A stretch of DNA of 11,439 bases, taken from an uncultured Desulfovibrio sp. GTDB lineage: Bacteria; Desulfobacterota; Desulfovibrionia; Desulfovibrionales; Desulfovibrionaceae. Each line of letters begins with the position of its first letter. The first letter of the stretch is position 1. The notes beneath the pieces are model-generated. The model did no database searches. It was not told where the DNA came from and saw only the letters and a program-made list of their open reading frames with translations. This document shows positions 1 to 7,011 of this stretch, piece by piece. Location: the NCBI GenBank assembly GCA_900555975.1, contig USNI01000017.1, forward strand, positions 1 through 11,439, read 5' to 3'. Made by a program: the position numbers and the translations under genes.

Positions 1-364
1 AGGAATTCTTCAGGGACATGCCGATCTGGTACAGGACATAGGGGATGGCTTCATGACGGGGATGCAGTGTCTCGAAGTCCTTGTAGGCATCGGCGGCCAG
101 AAGGTACTCGTTATCGAGATACTGAGCGTCTGCCAGAGCCAGTTCAGCCTCTATGACATAGGGACTGAAGGGATATTCATCCTTGATGCGGGTGTAGTAG
201 ACAATGGCCTGCGAATAGTTCTTTTCACGCATGGCATCATTGCCGGACTCGAATATTTCCTGCACGGTGTCGTCTGCAGGAGGCAGAAAATACTCGTCCA
301 CGACGGAACAGCCGCTCAGAAAGAGATTGCAGGCAAGCATTCCCATAAGAAGCAGTTTACGCAT
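1..364 (-). CDS. bamD: Outer membrane assembly lipoprotein BamD (N-terminal part, cut by window start)
   Basis: BamD is the lipoprotein subunit of the BAM complex, which inserts beta-barrel proteins into the outer membrane. The 121 visible codons begin [20 protein letters not shown], a lipoprotein signal peptide with lipobox LSGC and the lipidated Cys at residue 19. TPR-like helices follow, with the family pattern [20 protein letters not shown] (about 46-65), then Y-x-x-A-E-L-A-L-A-D and a [17 protein letters not shown] stretch that matches BamD/ComL repeats. The C-terminal half lies outside the window. The ATG at 362-364 has GGAG seven nt upstream and overlaps the end of trxB by 8 nt, so translation is probably coupled. 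Other TPR lipoproteins are possible, but the combination of lipobox, position and repeat sequence fits BamD well. Confidence 0.85.
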   Translation of the reverse strand, partial: MRKLLLMGMLACNLFLSGCSVVDEYFLPPADDTVQEIFESGNDAMREKNYSQAIVYYTRIKDEYPFSPYVIEAELALADAQYLDNEYLLAADAYKDFETLHPRHEAIPYVLYQIGMSLKNS

Positions 365-1284
365 TCCATTGCTCCAGATAAGACGAGGCCGCAGTCGCTG
401 CCGTAGCTCCGTCGCCCACGGCGGTGCTGACCTGACGGCAGCTTTTGGAACGTACGTCGCCGGCTGCGAAAATGCCGGGAACGCTGGTACACATTTCGGC
501 ATCCGTCAGAACAAAGCCGGCGGCATCACGGTTGATCTGTTCCGGCAGATAGCCGGTCACAGGCTCCATGCCCACATAGATGAAGATGCCGTCCGCCGGA
601 ATGACACGGATGTCGCCGCTTGCCAGATGACGGACGATGACGGAGTCCATGCCTGCATCGCCTCCGCGGATCTCATCGACGACGCTGCCGGTCACGAGTT
701 CGATATTCTCGGTGACGGACTTTGTCCTGATAGATCATCGCGCCGCGGAAGCTGTCGCGACGATGGACGAGGTAGACCTTGTTGACGATGCGGGAGAGGT
801 ACAGTGCTTCCTCGAGAGCGGAATTGCCGCCACCGACCACCACCACGTCCCGTCCGCGATAGAAGTTGCCGTCACACACGGCGCAGTAGGAGACGCCACG
901 ACCGCTGAAGGTTTCTTCACCGGGGACTCCGAGCTTGCGGTGATGGGCGCCTGAGCAGACAACGACGGATCTGGCTTCCAGGGCTTCGCCTTCGGAAAGC
1001 TCAAGCGTGAAGAGATTTCCTTCCGCCTGTCTGACGGAGACTACCTGACCGCGGACGCGGGCAACGGGATAGGATGCAAGATGCGCATCAAAGAGATCGG
1101 CCAGTTCCCATCCTTTGATGCTCTTGGGAAATCCGGGATAGTTCTCGATTTCGGCGGTGCTGAGTATCTGTCCGCCCGGTGCGGCGTTTTCGACAAGCGC
1201 AACGCTCACGCCGGAGCGGACAAGATACAGGGCCGCGGTAATACCCGCGGGACCTGCGCCGATGACTACGGCGTCGTACAGCAT
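357..1284 (-). pseudogene. trxB: Thioredoxin-disulfide reductase TrxB, interrupted by a frameshift
   Basis: TrxB is the NADPH:thioredoxin reductase that recycles the thioredoxin encoded just upstream. The first segment (1284 to about 712) carries the FAD-binding GAGPAG (res 10-14), the redox-active CAVC (res 134-137), the NADPH-binding GGGNSALEEA (151-160) and HRRDSFRG (175-181). It then leaves frame and stops with TGA at 673-675. The rest of the protein resumes in another frame from codon 708-710 (ENIELVTGSVVDEI) and contains the C-terminal FAD motif GIFAAGDVR, ending at TAA 357-359. The total span is 928 nt (3n+1), so there is either one extra base or two missing bases near 709-716. Joined, the product would be about 308 residues, normal for the family. 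All motifs are intact, so this may be a sequencing error or a recent lesion rather than an old pseudogene. The ATG overlaps the trxA stop (TGATG). Confidence 0.9.
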
Positions 1285-1601
1285 CAGAGAGCCTTTTCAA
1301 TCATGCCCACGAGGTGGGACTTGGCTACGGCACCGGTCACCTGATCGATGACTTCGCCGTCCTTGAAGACGATGAGAGTGGGGATGGCACGGATGCCGAA
1401 CTGACTGGGGACGCGCGAATTTTCATCCACGTTCACCTTGCAGACAAGAACGCGGCCCTCGTATTCGGCAGCCAGTTCTTCCACGATGGGGCCGATGCCG
1501 CGGCAGGGACCGCACCAGGGAGCCCAGAAGTCGACGAGAACCGGAATGGAAGACTTGATGACGACGCTTTCAAAAGTGGCATCAGTAACGGCAGTGGACA
1601 T
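1284..1601 (-). CDS. trxA: Thioredoxin
   Basis: A 105-residue cytoplasmic thioredoxin, which reduces protein disulfides and is itself reduced by TrxB. It has the classic fold signature: VLVDFWAPWCGPC with active-site WCGPC at residues 29-33, the buried Asp at 24, and the cis-proline loop RAIPTLIVFKDG with Pro74. The length is typical, and it has no signal peptide. The ATG at 1599-1601 is preceded by AAAGGAG at a 7-nt spacing. The stop TGA shares one base with the trxB start, giving a trxA-trxB-bamD operon driven by the promoter at 1693-1721. Confidence 0.97.
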   Translation of the reverse strand: MSTAVTDATFESVVIKSSIPVLVDFWAPWCGPCRGIGPIVEELAAEYEGRVLVCKVNVDENSRVPSQFGIRAIPTLIVFKDGEVIDQVTGAVAKSHLVGMIEKAL

Positions 1602-1636
1602 GGGGGAACTCCTTTATGAAAATGGCTTGGGGATGA

Positions 1637-1652
1637 CCGGATTGCTTTCCGG
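1637..1652 (-). other. Small hairpin in trxA leader
   Basis: The transcribed leader of trxA contains CCGGA-AAGCAA-TCCGG, a 5-bp stem with a 6-nt loop, about 35 nt upstream of the start codon. It has no U-tract behind it, so it is not a terminator. It could be a leader stabiliser or chance. Confidence 0.3.
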
Positions 1653-1692
1653 CTTGTCTCCGTCGTATCACGAAAAAAAATGATGCGGAATG

Positions 1693-1721
1693 ATTGTAGG
1701 GGCAGGGTATGCCTCTGTCAA
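1693..1721 (-). promoter_or_regulatory. Sigma-70 promoter of trxA-trxB-bamD
   Basis: On the minus strand, TTGACA (1716-1721) and TACAAT (1693-1698) are separated by exactly 17 nt. This matches the sigma-70 consensus in 11 of 12 positions. It lies between the tsaD stop (1735) and trxA, implying a start near 1686 and an ~85-nt leader. A run of eight T lies just downstream of the predicted start (1673-1680). No terminator was seen between tsaD and this promoter, so read-through from tsaD is also possible. Confidence 0.8.
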
Positions 1722-1734
1722 GGCGGAGAGATGC

Positions 1735-2805
1735 TCAGAGAGTCTTCCAGTCCTGGGGAATGGTCTGCCCGCGCGGAATGGCGGAAAGAGAAAGATCATG
1801 TACTCTTCCGGCCATGGCCATGTGCCATCCTGCCTTCGCTATCATGACGGCATTGTCTCCACAGAGGGAAAGTCGGGGGATGATGAGTGGAATGCCGTGT
1901 CTTTCCGCAAGATTGGCAAATTCCTGCCGAACGACGCTGTTGGCGGCGACGCCGCCTGCCACGACGATGCTTTCAGGATGAAAGAGAGCCATTGCTCGTT
2001 CCGCCTTGATGGTGAGCGTTTCCGCAACAGCCAGCAGGTAGGAGGCAGCCGCGTCGCAAAGCGTCTGCGATGCCGAATCAAGACGTTCACGGGCCGGTGT
2101 GTCACCGGGAGGAAAATGGGCGTCGGCGTGCTGAGAGAGCCAGAGGGCACCGGCAGTTTTGAGGCCGCTGAAGCTGAAGTCAAGATTGTCGTTATGTGTA
2201 TAGGGGCGGGGAAAAAGATGCGGATCGGCATGCCCCCGTTTGCCGAGGGCATCGAGCAGCGCGCCGCCGGGGTAGGGCAGGCCCGCTGCCTTGGCGAACT
2301 TGTCGCAGGCTTCACCCGCGGCATCGTCGATGGTCTTTCCAAGCACCGTCATATCCACGGGGCCTTCCATGCGGTAAAGATGGGTGTGCCCTCCGGAGAT
2401 GAGCACGCCGAGCGCCGGCCAGAGGATGTCGTGTTCGAGTTCTGCGGCAAGGAGGTGTCCCTGCAGATGATCGATGCCTATGAGAGGAATGTCATGGGCC
2501 ATGGAAAGAGATTTGGCAAAGGCAACGCCCACGAGCAGACTGCCCATGAGTCCCGGACCGCGGGTGACGGCTATGCGGTCTATGCTCTTCCAGGGGGCCG
2601 GACCGAGATCCGCCTGCCGGAAGAGGCTGTCGAGCAGCGGTCCGATGAGGCGGGCGTGTTCTCTGGAGGCCAGCTCCGGCACGACGCCTCCGAACAGGGC
2701 ATGAATGTCGGCCTGGCTGGAGATGACGGCCGCACGGACGCCGCCGTCGTCCACGAGAGCAAGGGCGGTTTCATCACAAGAACTTTCTATTCCCAGAACG
2801 AGCAT
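1735..2805 (-). CDS. tsaD: tRNA N6-adenosine threonylcarbamoyltransferase TsaD
   Basis: TsaD (Kae1/Gcp/YgjD family) transfers threonylcarbamoyl to A37 of ANN-decoding tRNAs, working with TsaB, TsaC and TsaE in bacteria. The 356-residue protein begins MLVLGIESSCDETALAL, the canonical N-terminus. It continues with FGGVVPELASREH (38-50), the metal-binding HLQGH (His113 and His117), SGGHTHL (137-143), FSFSGLKTA (210-218), GGVAAN (284-289) and CGDNAVMIA (315-323, metal-ligand Asp317). The start was chosen from the family N-terminus. The frame also opens further upstream from a TTG at 2853, but that would add 16 residues not expected in the family. The SD at the chosen ATG is weak (a GGGT about 6 nt upstream). 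It lies between the fbp terminator and the trxA promoter. Confidence 0.96.
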   Translation of the reverse strand: MLVLGIESSCDETALALVDDGGVRAAVISSQADIHALFGGVVPELASREHARLIGPLLDSLFRQADLGPAPWKSIDRIAVTRGPGLMGSLLVGVAFAKSLSMAHDIPLIGIDHLQGHLLAAELEHDILWPALGVLISGGHTHLYRMEGPVDMTVLGKTIDDAAGEACDKFAKAAGLPYPGGALLDALGKRGHADPHLFPRPYTHNDNLDFSFSGLKTAGALWLSQHADAHFPPGDTPARERLDSASQTLCDAAASYLLAVAETLTIKAERAMALFHPESIVVAGGVAANSVVRQEFANLAERHGIPLIIPRLSLCGDNAVMIAKAGWHMAMAGRVHDLSLSAIPRGQTIPQDWKTL

Positions 2806-2844
2806 GTCTGACCCGGAAGAGTTTTCGGCACGTATGCCTTCATG

Positions 2845-2883
2845 ACAGAACAAGACCGCGCGCCGGAAAGAACCGGCACGCGG
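2845..2883 (-). terminator. Rho-independent terminator of fbp
   Basis: On the minus strand an 11-bp stem, CCGCGTGCCGG / CCGGCGCGCGG with one G-U pair, closes a TTCTTT loop (arms 2873-2883 and 2856-2866). It is followed by the U-rich TCTTGTTCTGT. It starts about 33 nt after the fbp stop codon. Its tail ends about 40 nt before the tsaD start, leaving little room for an independent tsaD promoter. Confidence 0.85.
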
Positions 2884-2916
2884 CTGGCAAAGGTTGCACA
2901 GAGCGGAGGATGATGC

Positions 2917-3924
2917 TCAGATTTTGCCGTTTTCCCTGTAGACTTCCATGACCTGATCCACGTCGTCGGCGGAGCCGATGATGAGCGGCGTACGTTCGTG
3001 AATGGCGGTAGGAACCTTTTCAAGAATGCGCATTCTGCCGTCCGTGGCCTTGCCTCCGGCCTGTTCCGCGAGGAATGCCATGGGAGCGGCTTCATACATC
3101 AGACGGAGCTTGCCGCTGGGATGCTTGGTATCTTCCGTATAGAAGAAGATGCCGCCCTTGAGCAGCGTACGATGGAAATCGGCCACCAGAGAACCGACAT
3201 AGCGGGTGGAGCGGGGAGGCATGCCTTCCGGTCTGGAGAAGGCGTGTACGGCTTTCTGTGTGGCTTCATCCCAGTAGTTGTAGTAGCCGTGGTTGGCGGA
3301 ATAATACTTGCCTACGCGGGGAATCTGGATATTGGGATGGGTCAGGAGAAATTCTCCGATGGAGGAGTCCAGCGTGAAGCCGTTGACGCCGTGTCCGGTG
3401 GAGTAGACGAGCATGGTCGAGGAGCCGTACAGGAAGTAGCCGGCGGCCACCTGTTCGATGCCGGGACGCATGAGGGACTCGGTGTTGAGCTCCCAGTAGT
3501 TCTGACTGTCGGCGCGGCGATAGATGGAGAAGATGGTTCCGATGCTTACGCCTACATCAATGTTTGAGGAACCGTCCAGCGGGTCGAAGAAGATGACGTA
3601 GTGCCCGTGAGGCTCGTTTTCAGGCACGAAGAAGGGTTCTGCCATTTCTTCTGACCCGACGGCACAGACCGCACCGGAACTCTGCATTCTGTAGACCAGC
3701 GTGTTGTTGGCGAAGGTGTCGAGCTTCTGCACCTGTTCGCCCTGCACATTGACGGCACCAGTCGCGCCCAGAATATCGACCAGACCGGCCTGGTTGACAT
3801 TTCTGGAAATGATTTTTGCCGAGAGAATAAGGTCATGCATCAGCGAGGTAAACTGCCCCGTCGCCTGAGGTGACCATCTGCGTTGTGATGCGATAAGGTG
3901 TTCAATTGCAGTGACTTCAGACAT
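2917..3924 (-). CDS. fbp: Fructose-1,6-bisphosphatase, class I
   Basis: This enzyme hydrolyses fructose-1,6-bisphosphate to fructose-6-phosphate, the committed step of gluconeogenesis, in the cytoplasm with Mg2+. The 335-residue protein has the metal/phosphate signature [10 protein letters not shown] (114-123) and the upstream acidic GSEEMAEPF (90-98). It also has [12 protein letters not shown] (166-177), [19 protein letters not shown] (267-285), AGGKATDG (289-296) and [11 protein letters not shown] (308-318), in the family order. Length is typical of class I enzymes. The start [10 protein letters not shown] is preceded by AAGGAG at 7-nt spacing. A longer reading to 3972 would lack an SD and add an atypical N-terminus. 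The gene has a candidate promoter upstream and a strong terminator downstream, so it is probably mainly monocistronic. Confidence 0.97.
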   Translation of the reverse strand: MSEVTAIEHLIASQRRWSPQATGQFTSLMHDLILSAKIISRNVNQAGLVDILGATGAVNVQGEQVQKLDTFANNTLVYRMQSSGAVCAVGSEEMAEPFFVPENEPHGHYVIFFDPLDGSSNIDVGVSIGTIFSIYRRADSQNYWELNTESLMRPGIEQVAAGYFLYGSSTMLVYSTGHGVNGFTLDSSIGEFLLTHPNIQIPRVGKYYSANHGYYNYWDEATQKAVHAFSRPEGMPPRSTRYVGSLVADFHRTLLKGGIFFYTEDTKHPSGKLRLMYEAAPMAFLAEQAGGKATDGRMRILEKVPTAIHERTPLIIGSADDVDQVMEVYRENGKI

Positions 3925-4009
3925 ATCCAGGCTCCTTGGTGTCGGCTCCGGTCTGTCGCATTGGACATACACTCTGCGGAAGAGTCGGAGCTTCTGTTAC
4001 TTGACAGTA

Positions 4010-4039
4010 CCTATACCATAAACAAGGATGAATGTGCAA
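4010..4039 (-). promoter_or_regulatory. Candidate fbp promoter
   Basis: On the minus strand, TTGCAC (4034-4039) and TATAGG (4010-4015) lie 18 nt apart, giving a leader of about 80 nt before the fbp ATG. The match to consensus is moderate, and the -10 is imperfect at two positions. It overlaps a tandem direct repeat that could be an operator. Confidence 0.4.
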
Positions 4040-4069
4040 TAAGGATCAATATGCAATTCGAGATCAATA
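4035..4069. repeat. Tandem 17/18-bp direct repeat upstream of fbp
   Basis: Two adjoining copies are seen on the plus strand: TGCAATAAGGATCAATA (4035-4051) and TGCAATTCGAGATCAATA (4052-4069). Both have TGCAAT at the left and GATCAATA at the right and differ only in the 3-4 nt centre. The stretch is AT-rich compared with its surroundings and overlaps the putative -35 of fbp, as expected for a repeated regulator binding site. The function is inferred. Confidence 0.6.
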
Positions 4070-4080
4070 CAGAAGGAAGC

Positions 4081-4848
4081 TCAGCGGACGGGGGCTGCAA
4101 ACACGATGGGTTTTCCTCCTATATAGCGGGAAATCCACATCATTGTTCCATTATCATTGCTCAGCAGGCCGTCGGAATGCTCCTTAAGATATTCCGTCCA
4201 GTCGATGGAGGCGAGCGGCGTGGAAGAGTAGTCCATGTCTCCGCTCCAGATGAGCACGTCGGCGGAGCGGACGATGAAGTCCCCCGGAGAAGAGGCGAAG
4301 GGCAGCAGTGCTCTGAAGTCGAAAGTGGCCACCAGAAGCAGCTGGAGCTGATCTTCCTGGAGAAATGGGCGGGCGATGAGAATTTCCGGACCGAGCGGCG
4401 TATCCTGTACGGAGGAACGCAGATCGCGGGGGAGAGCCTTGGGGGCAAGTTCCAGAAGCGGGGTGTAGTCGAGCTGCTTGAGAGGCGTGCTGGGAATGGA
4501 CGCGCCCAGCGTGCCGTCCGGGGCGACCATGGACAGTCCGGAAAGCCAGGGGAATCGACGCAGCAGGCCGGCGGCTGTTTCCGCATCGGGCGGCGTGGCG
4601 AGGGCGTCCAGAGCCTTTTCGAGCCTGGTCAGCTCCTCGTCGATGGGCATGATGCTCTGCACCAGATCCCGCTGCGGCTTTTCCAGCTCCGTGCGCTCGG
4701 TGACGTCCAGCTTCGAGGGGCGGTTGATATGCGTATTGTAGAACGTCTTGGTCTCCTTGTAGGCACCCTTCATCTGCGCGCATCCGGAAAGCGTCAGCGA
4801 GGAGACGGAAAGAAGACAGACAATGAGAGGGTATATGCGGCTACGCAT
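4081..4848 (-). CDS. Lipoprotein of unknown function, possible Cache-like sensor fold
   Basis: A 255-residue predicted lipoprotein. MRSRIYPLIVCLLSVSSLTL is a signal peptide followed by lipobox LSGC, with the lipidated Cys at 23. After a polar segment (30-80) comes a globular region containing LSGLSMVAPDGTLGASIP, a later EILIARPFLQ strand and LLVATFDFRALL. The sequence 'x-D-G-x-hydrophobic' followed by a second half with 'ARP' strands is reminiscent of PDC/Cache extracytoplasmic domains, but this is only a resemblance. No enzyme motif was seen. The ATG has AGGAG about 5 nt upstream. It follows the TPR gene by 20 nt and is the last gene of the pgsA-ftsB-TPR operon. No convincing terminator was seen after its stop. 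An envelope role is inferred from context. Confidence 0.8.
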   Translation of the reverse strand: MRSRIYPLIVCLLSVSSLTLSGCAQMKGAYKETKTFYNTHINRPSKLDVTERTELEKPQRDLVQSIMPIDEELTRLEKALDALATPPDAETAAGLLRRFPWLSGLSMVAPDGTLGASIPSTPLKQLDYTPLLELAPKALPRDLRSSVQDTPLGPEILIARPFLQEDQLQLLLVATFDFRALLPFASSPGDFIVRSADVLIWSGDMDYSSTPLASIDWTEYLKEHSDGLLSNDNGTMMWISRYIGGKPIVFAAPVR

Positions 4849-4868
4849 GGCAACTCCTGTCGCGCGCG

Positions 4869-5927
4869 TCAGGCGCGGGATTTGTTTTCCAGCCGGACGG
4901 CCAGAGTTTCCAGCATGTCCATGATGCCGGAAGCCGGAGGCTGCCCGGGAACGGCCTGTTCCGTTCCCTGCATGAGGCTGTCCAGTTTTGCGTTCAGTTC
5001 GGCTCTCTCTTCGGGAGAGGAGCTGACTTCAAGAAGTTCACGGTAAATGTCTGCGGCCTCATCCGTGGCTCCCTGCTCTTCGAGTATGTGCGCCATGGAC
5101 CGGGTACACAGGGAGCTTTTTCCCTCCAGGGACGAGCGGGGAACGGGATGGGCGGCAGGAATGCGTTCAGTCTGCTCTTCCTCGTCATGGTCTTCACGAG
5201 GCAGATCCTGCCGGCCGGCAAAGAAAAGATCTGTTGCGGACGGCGGCAGGGAAGAACGGGAAGAGGATGCCTGCTCTTCGTCGTCATCATAGACGTCATC
5301 GTCATCGGGAACGGAATCAAGACTGTACCATGGAGCATCTTCGTCCATGACGAAGCTTTTCCCGGTGGTGCTGATGGTTCCGGAAGAAGAGCCGTCGGAA
5401 ACCTGATCAGGAGTTATCGCGGCAGATCCGCAGGCGGGAGCGGCGGTCATGTTCTGCCGGTCTGCGTCTTCAGCAGAATCGTTTTGCAGAGCCTTCAATC
5501 CCGCGGCGAACACGTCGGCCAGACCCGGCCCTCCCCGGCGGAAGGTGGCCCCGAAGAAAAGCAGCATGGCGGCCTGATCGGCCCTGACACCGGGCAGACG
5601 ACTCCAGATTTCCCACAGCGCAGAGCACTGGGATAGGGATTCAATGATGCCTGAGGCTTCCAGACCTGCTGCGGCATCCTGTCCGGATGCATGGAGCAGG
5701 TCAATGAGCAGAAGACGGGCGTCAAGAAACTCGGGATGACGGGTCAGTCCCGATCGGAGCACCTCGACGGCTTCTGCCCTGCGACCGGTTTCGGCGAGCA
5801 GACGGGCATAGGGAAAAAAAATGCGGGAGGCGGGATCAAGAGCCAGAACTTCCTGATACCAGAGCGCCTTTTCCGGCGGAGAGTTTTCCGTAAGCGGTGA
5901 GTTCATGGGGGAGGAGCTGTCAGTCAT
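4869..5927 (-). CDS. TPR-type protein with acidic central linker, function unknown
   Basis: A 352-residue protein without a signal peptide. Residues 19-85 form TPR-like helices (WYQEVLALDP, YARLLAETGRRAEAVEVLRSG, ARLLLIDLLHASG). A low-complexity, Ser- and Asp-rich linker follows (about 150-270), including an acidic run at 193-219 (VPDDDDVYDDDEE). A second TPR-like hairpin at 275-321 (MAHILEEQGATDEAADIYRELLE) precedes a short Leu-containing C-terminal helix (335-348). It is probably a protein-protein scaffold, with partner unknown. The start MTDSSSPMNS was chosen because its ATG overlaps the ftsB stop by 8 nt (ATGACTGA), as in coupled genes. The SD is poor (AGGA abuts the ATG). The alternatives are an ATG at 5906 and a TTG at 5951. 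Confidence 0.8.
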   Translation of the reverse strand: MTDSSSPMNSPLTENSPPEKALWYQEVLALDPASRIFFPYARLLAETGRRAEAVEVLRSGLTRHPEFLDARLLLIDLLHASGQDAAAGLEASGIIESLSQCSALWEIWSRLPGVRADQAAMLLFFGATFRRGGPGLADVFAAGLKALQNDSAEDADRQNMTAAPACGSAAITPDQVSDGSSSGTISTTGKSFVMDEDAPWYSLDSVPDDDDVYDDDEEQASSSRSSLPPSATDLFFAGRQDLPREDHDEEEQTERIPAAHPVPRSSLEGKSSLCTRSMAHILEEQGATDEAADIYRELLEVSSSPEERAELNAKLDSLMQGTEQAVPGQPPASGIMDMLETLAVRLENKSRA

Positions 5928-6285
5928 TCCTGTCGTCCGTACCGGCGTCAAGCCAGGTCGAGTTTTCCCTGTTCTTGTCGAAAAGATAGAGAATCTCGTT
6001 TTTTCTCACATAGTTCAGACGCTGACGAATAACTTTTTCCACATAGGCGGGATCCGTCTTCAGCAGACGGATTTCCCGACTCAGCGCGGCACGCTTCTCA
6101 TCGAGGGCGGCAAGCTCCTCGGACAGTTCGCTTTGTTTTTCTTTAAGAACTCTCCAGGTGTACAGACTGTGGGACCCCCATACAATGCGGCTGGCCAGCG
6201 CGAAGTTGAGAAGGACTGCTAGCACGAGCAGAGACAGCTTCCACCAGAAGGCCCTGTTTGAGGACGTACGACGATTCATGGACAC
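5920..6285 (-). CDS. ftsB: Septum formation initiator, FtsB/DivIC family
   Basis: FtsB/DivIC proteins are small bitopic membrane proteins of the divisome that pair with FtsL and FtsQ. The 121-residue product has a short basic N-terminus, one transmembrane helix at about 14-34 (WWKLSLLVLAVLLNFALAS) and a heptad-rich coiled coil at 44-77 (LKEKQSELSEELAALDEKRA). It ends with the family signature DPAYVEKVIRQRLNYVRKNE at 78-97, followed by ILYLF. GTG at 6285 was chosen because AGG lies about 5 nt upstream; an ATG two codons later (6279) is an equal alternative. It is 12 nt downstream of pgsA and overlaps the TPR gene. Confidence 0.9.
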   Translation of the reverse strand: MSMNRRTSSNRAFWWKLSLLVLAVLLNFALASRIVWGSHSLYTWRVLKEKQSELSEELAALDEKRAALSREIRLLKTDPAYVEKVIRQRLNYVRKNEILYLFDKNRENSTWLDAGTDDRND

Positions 6286-6297
6286 GGCGGCCTGAGT

Positions 6298-6888
6298 CTA
6301 ATTGTTGTCCGCCAGATGATCGCGCCACTGACGATAGAAGAGATAGAAATAGTTGCATCCGGAGAAGATCGTCAGCACCAGAGCAATGTAGAGAACCACG
6401 GTGCCTATGAGATGCACGGGCAGTCCCAGGATGGGGAAGTGGATGAGCAGCGGGACCATGGCAATGATCTGGAAGACGGTCTTCCACTTGCCATACCAGT
6501 CGGCGGCGATGACGACGCCCTTGTCGGCGGCCACGGCGCGAAGCCCTGTGACGGCAAGTTCACGCATGATGATGATGATCACTATCCATGCGGGAACCCA
6601 GCCCAGACCCACCATTTCGATGAGAATGGAGCAGATGAGCAGCTTGTCGGCCAGAGGATCGAGAAACTTGCCGAAGTTGGTCACCTGTTTTTCGCGGCGG
6701 GCGATGTATCCGTCGAGAAAGTCGGTCACGGCCGCGGCCACAAAGAGAATCATGGCTATCCAGCAGGTGTAGACGTTAGGAAAATGGATGAGCAGAAGGA
6801 TGGGCAGCACAGCCCCGATGCGCATCATGGTGATGCGGTTGGCCCAGCCCATTTTCCCGAATATCTGCATCATGTCTGACAGAAACAT
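6298..6888 (-). CDS. pgsA: CDP-diacylglycerol--glycerol-3-phosphate 3-phosphatidyltransferase
   Basis: PgsA joins CDP-diacylglycerol and glycerol-3-phosphate to make phosphatidylglycerophosphate, the precursor of phosphatidylglycerol and cardiolipin, in the inner membrane. The 196-residue protein contains the complete CDP-alcohol phosphatidyltransferase signature D56-x2-D59-G60-x2-A63-R64-x8-G73-x3-D77-x3-D81. It also has several membrane helices (about 26-56, 83-109, 136-155, 158-178). The N-terminal WANRITMMRIG resembles other PgsA proteins. The start MFLSDMMQIF was chosen for its GGGAG at 7-nt spacing and family length; the frame remains open 49 codons further but without support. It is the first gene of the minus-strand envelope operon. 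Confidence 0.94.
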   Translation of the reverse strand: MFLSDMMQIFGKMGWANRITMMRIGAVLPILLLIHFPNVYTCWIAMILFVAAAVTDFLDGYIARREKQVTNFGKFLDPLADKLLICSILIEMVGLGWVPAWIVIIIIMRELAVTGLRAVAADKGVVIAADWYGKWKTVFQIIAMVPLLIHFPILGLPVHLIGTVVLYIALVLTIFSGCNYFYLFYRQWRDHLADNN

Positions 6889-6928
6889 ATCTTTTCTCCC
6901 GCTCAAGAACGTATCATGGGTACGACTT

Positions 6929-6957
6929 ATCATAAAGAGGGGCGGCGCGGCAAGGCG
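6929..6957 (-). promoter_or_regulatory. Weak candidate promoter of pgsA operon
   Basis: A good -10-like TATGAT lies on the minus strand at 6929-6934, giving a leader of about 35 nt to the pgsA ATG. The hexamer 17 nt upstream (CGCCTT) is a poor -35. TTGCCG at 6948-6953 is better but would need GATAAG as the -10, at 16-nt spacing. The position is plausible; the exact elements are uncertain. Confidence 0.3.
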
Positions 6958-7011
6958 GAAACAGCGCGCGGACGGAGAAAAAGTCATCCTTCCGAAGAAT
7001 ATAAATGATGT

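Noticed and set aside
673..720. Programmed ribosomal frameshifting in trxB
   Set aside because: No slippery heptamer or obvious stimulatory structure at the switch, and TrxB is not known to be recoded.
1673..1700. T8 run as a terminator for tsaD
   Set aside because: No stable GC-rich hairpin directly precedes the T-run on the minus strand, and it lies downstream of the trxA promoter.
1690..2811. 373-codon open frame on the plus strand opposite tsaD
   Set aside because: It mirrors the codon structure of tsaD, a clear family member on the other strand. The translation has no recognisable domain and low-complexity content typical of antisense frames in GC-rich genes.
2806..2853. N-terminal extension of TsaD from the TTG at 2853
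   Set aside because: It has no SD, starts inside the fbp terminator tail, and adds 16 residues before the canonical MLVLGIESSCDETA start.
4001..4026. Plus-strand TTGACA at 4001-4006 as a promoter
   Set aside because: The hexamer 17 nt downstream (AAGGAT) is not a -10, and no plus-strand gene follows.
3898..5046. 382-codon plus-strand frame across the fbp upstream region and the lipoprotein gene
   Set aside because: It runs antisense to the lipoprotein, which has a clear signal peptide, lipobox and SD. It also crosses the fbp promoter region and has no family resemblance.
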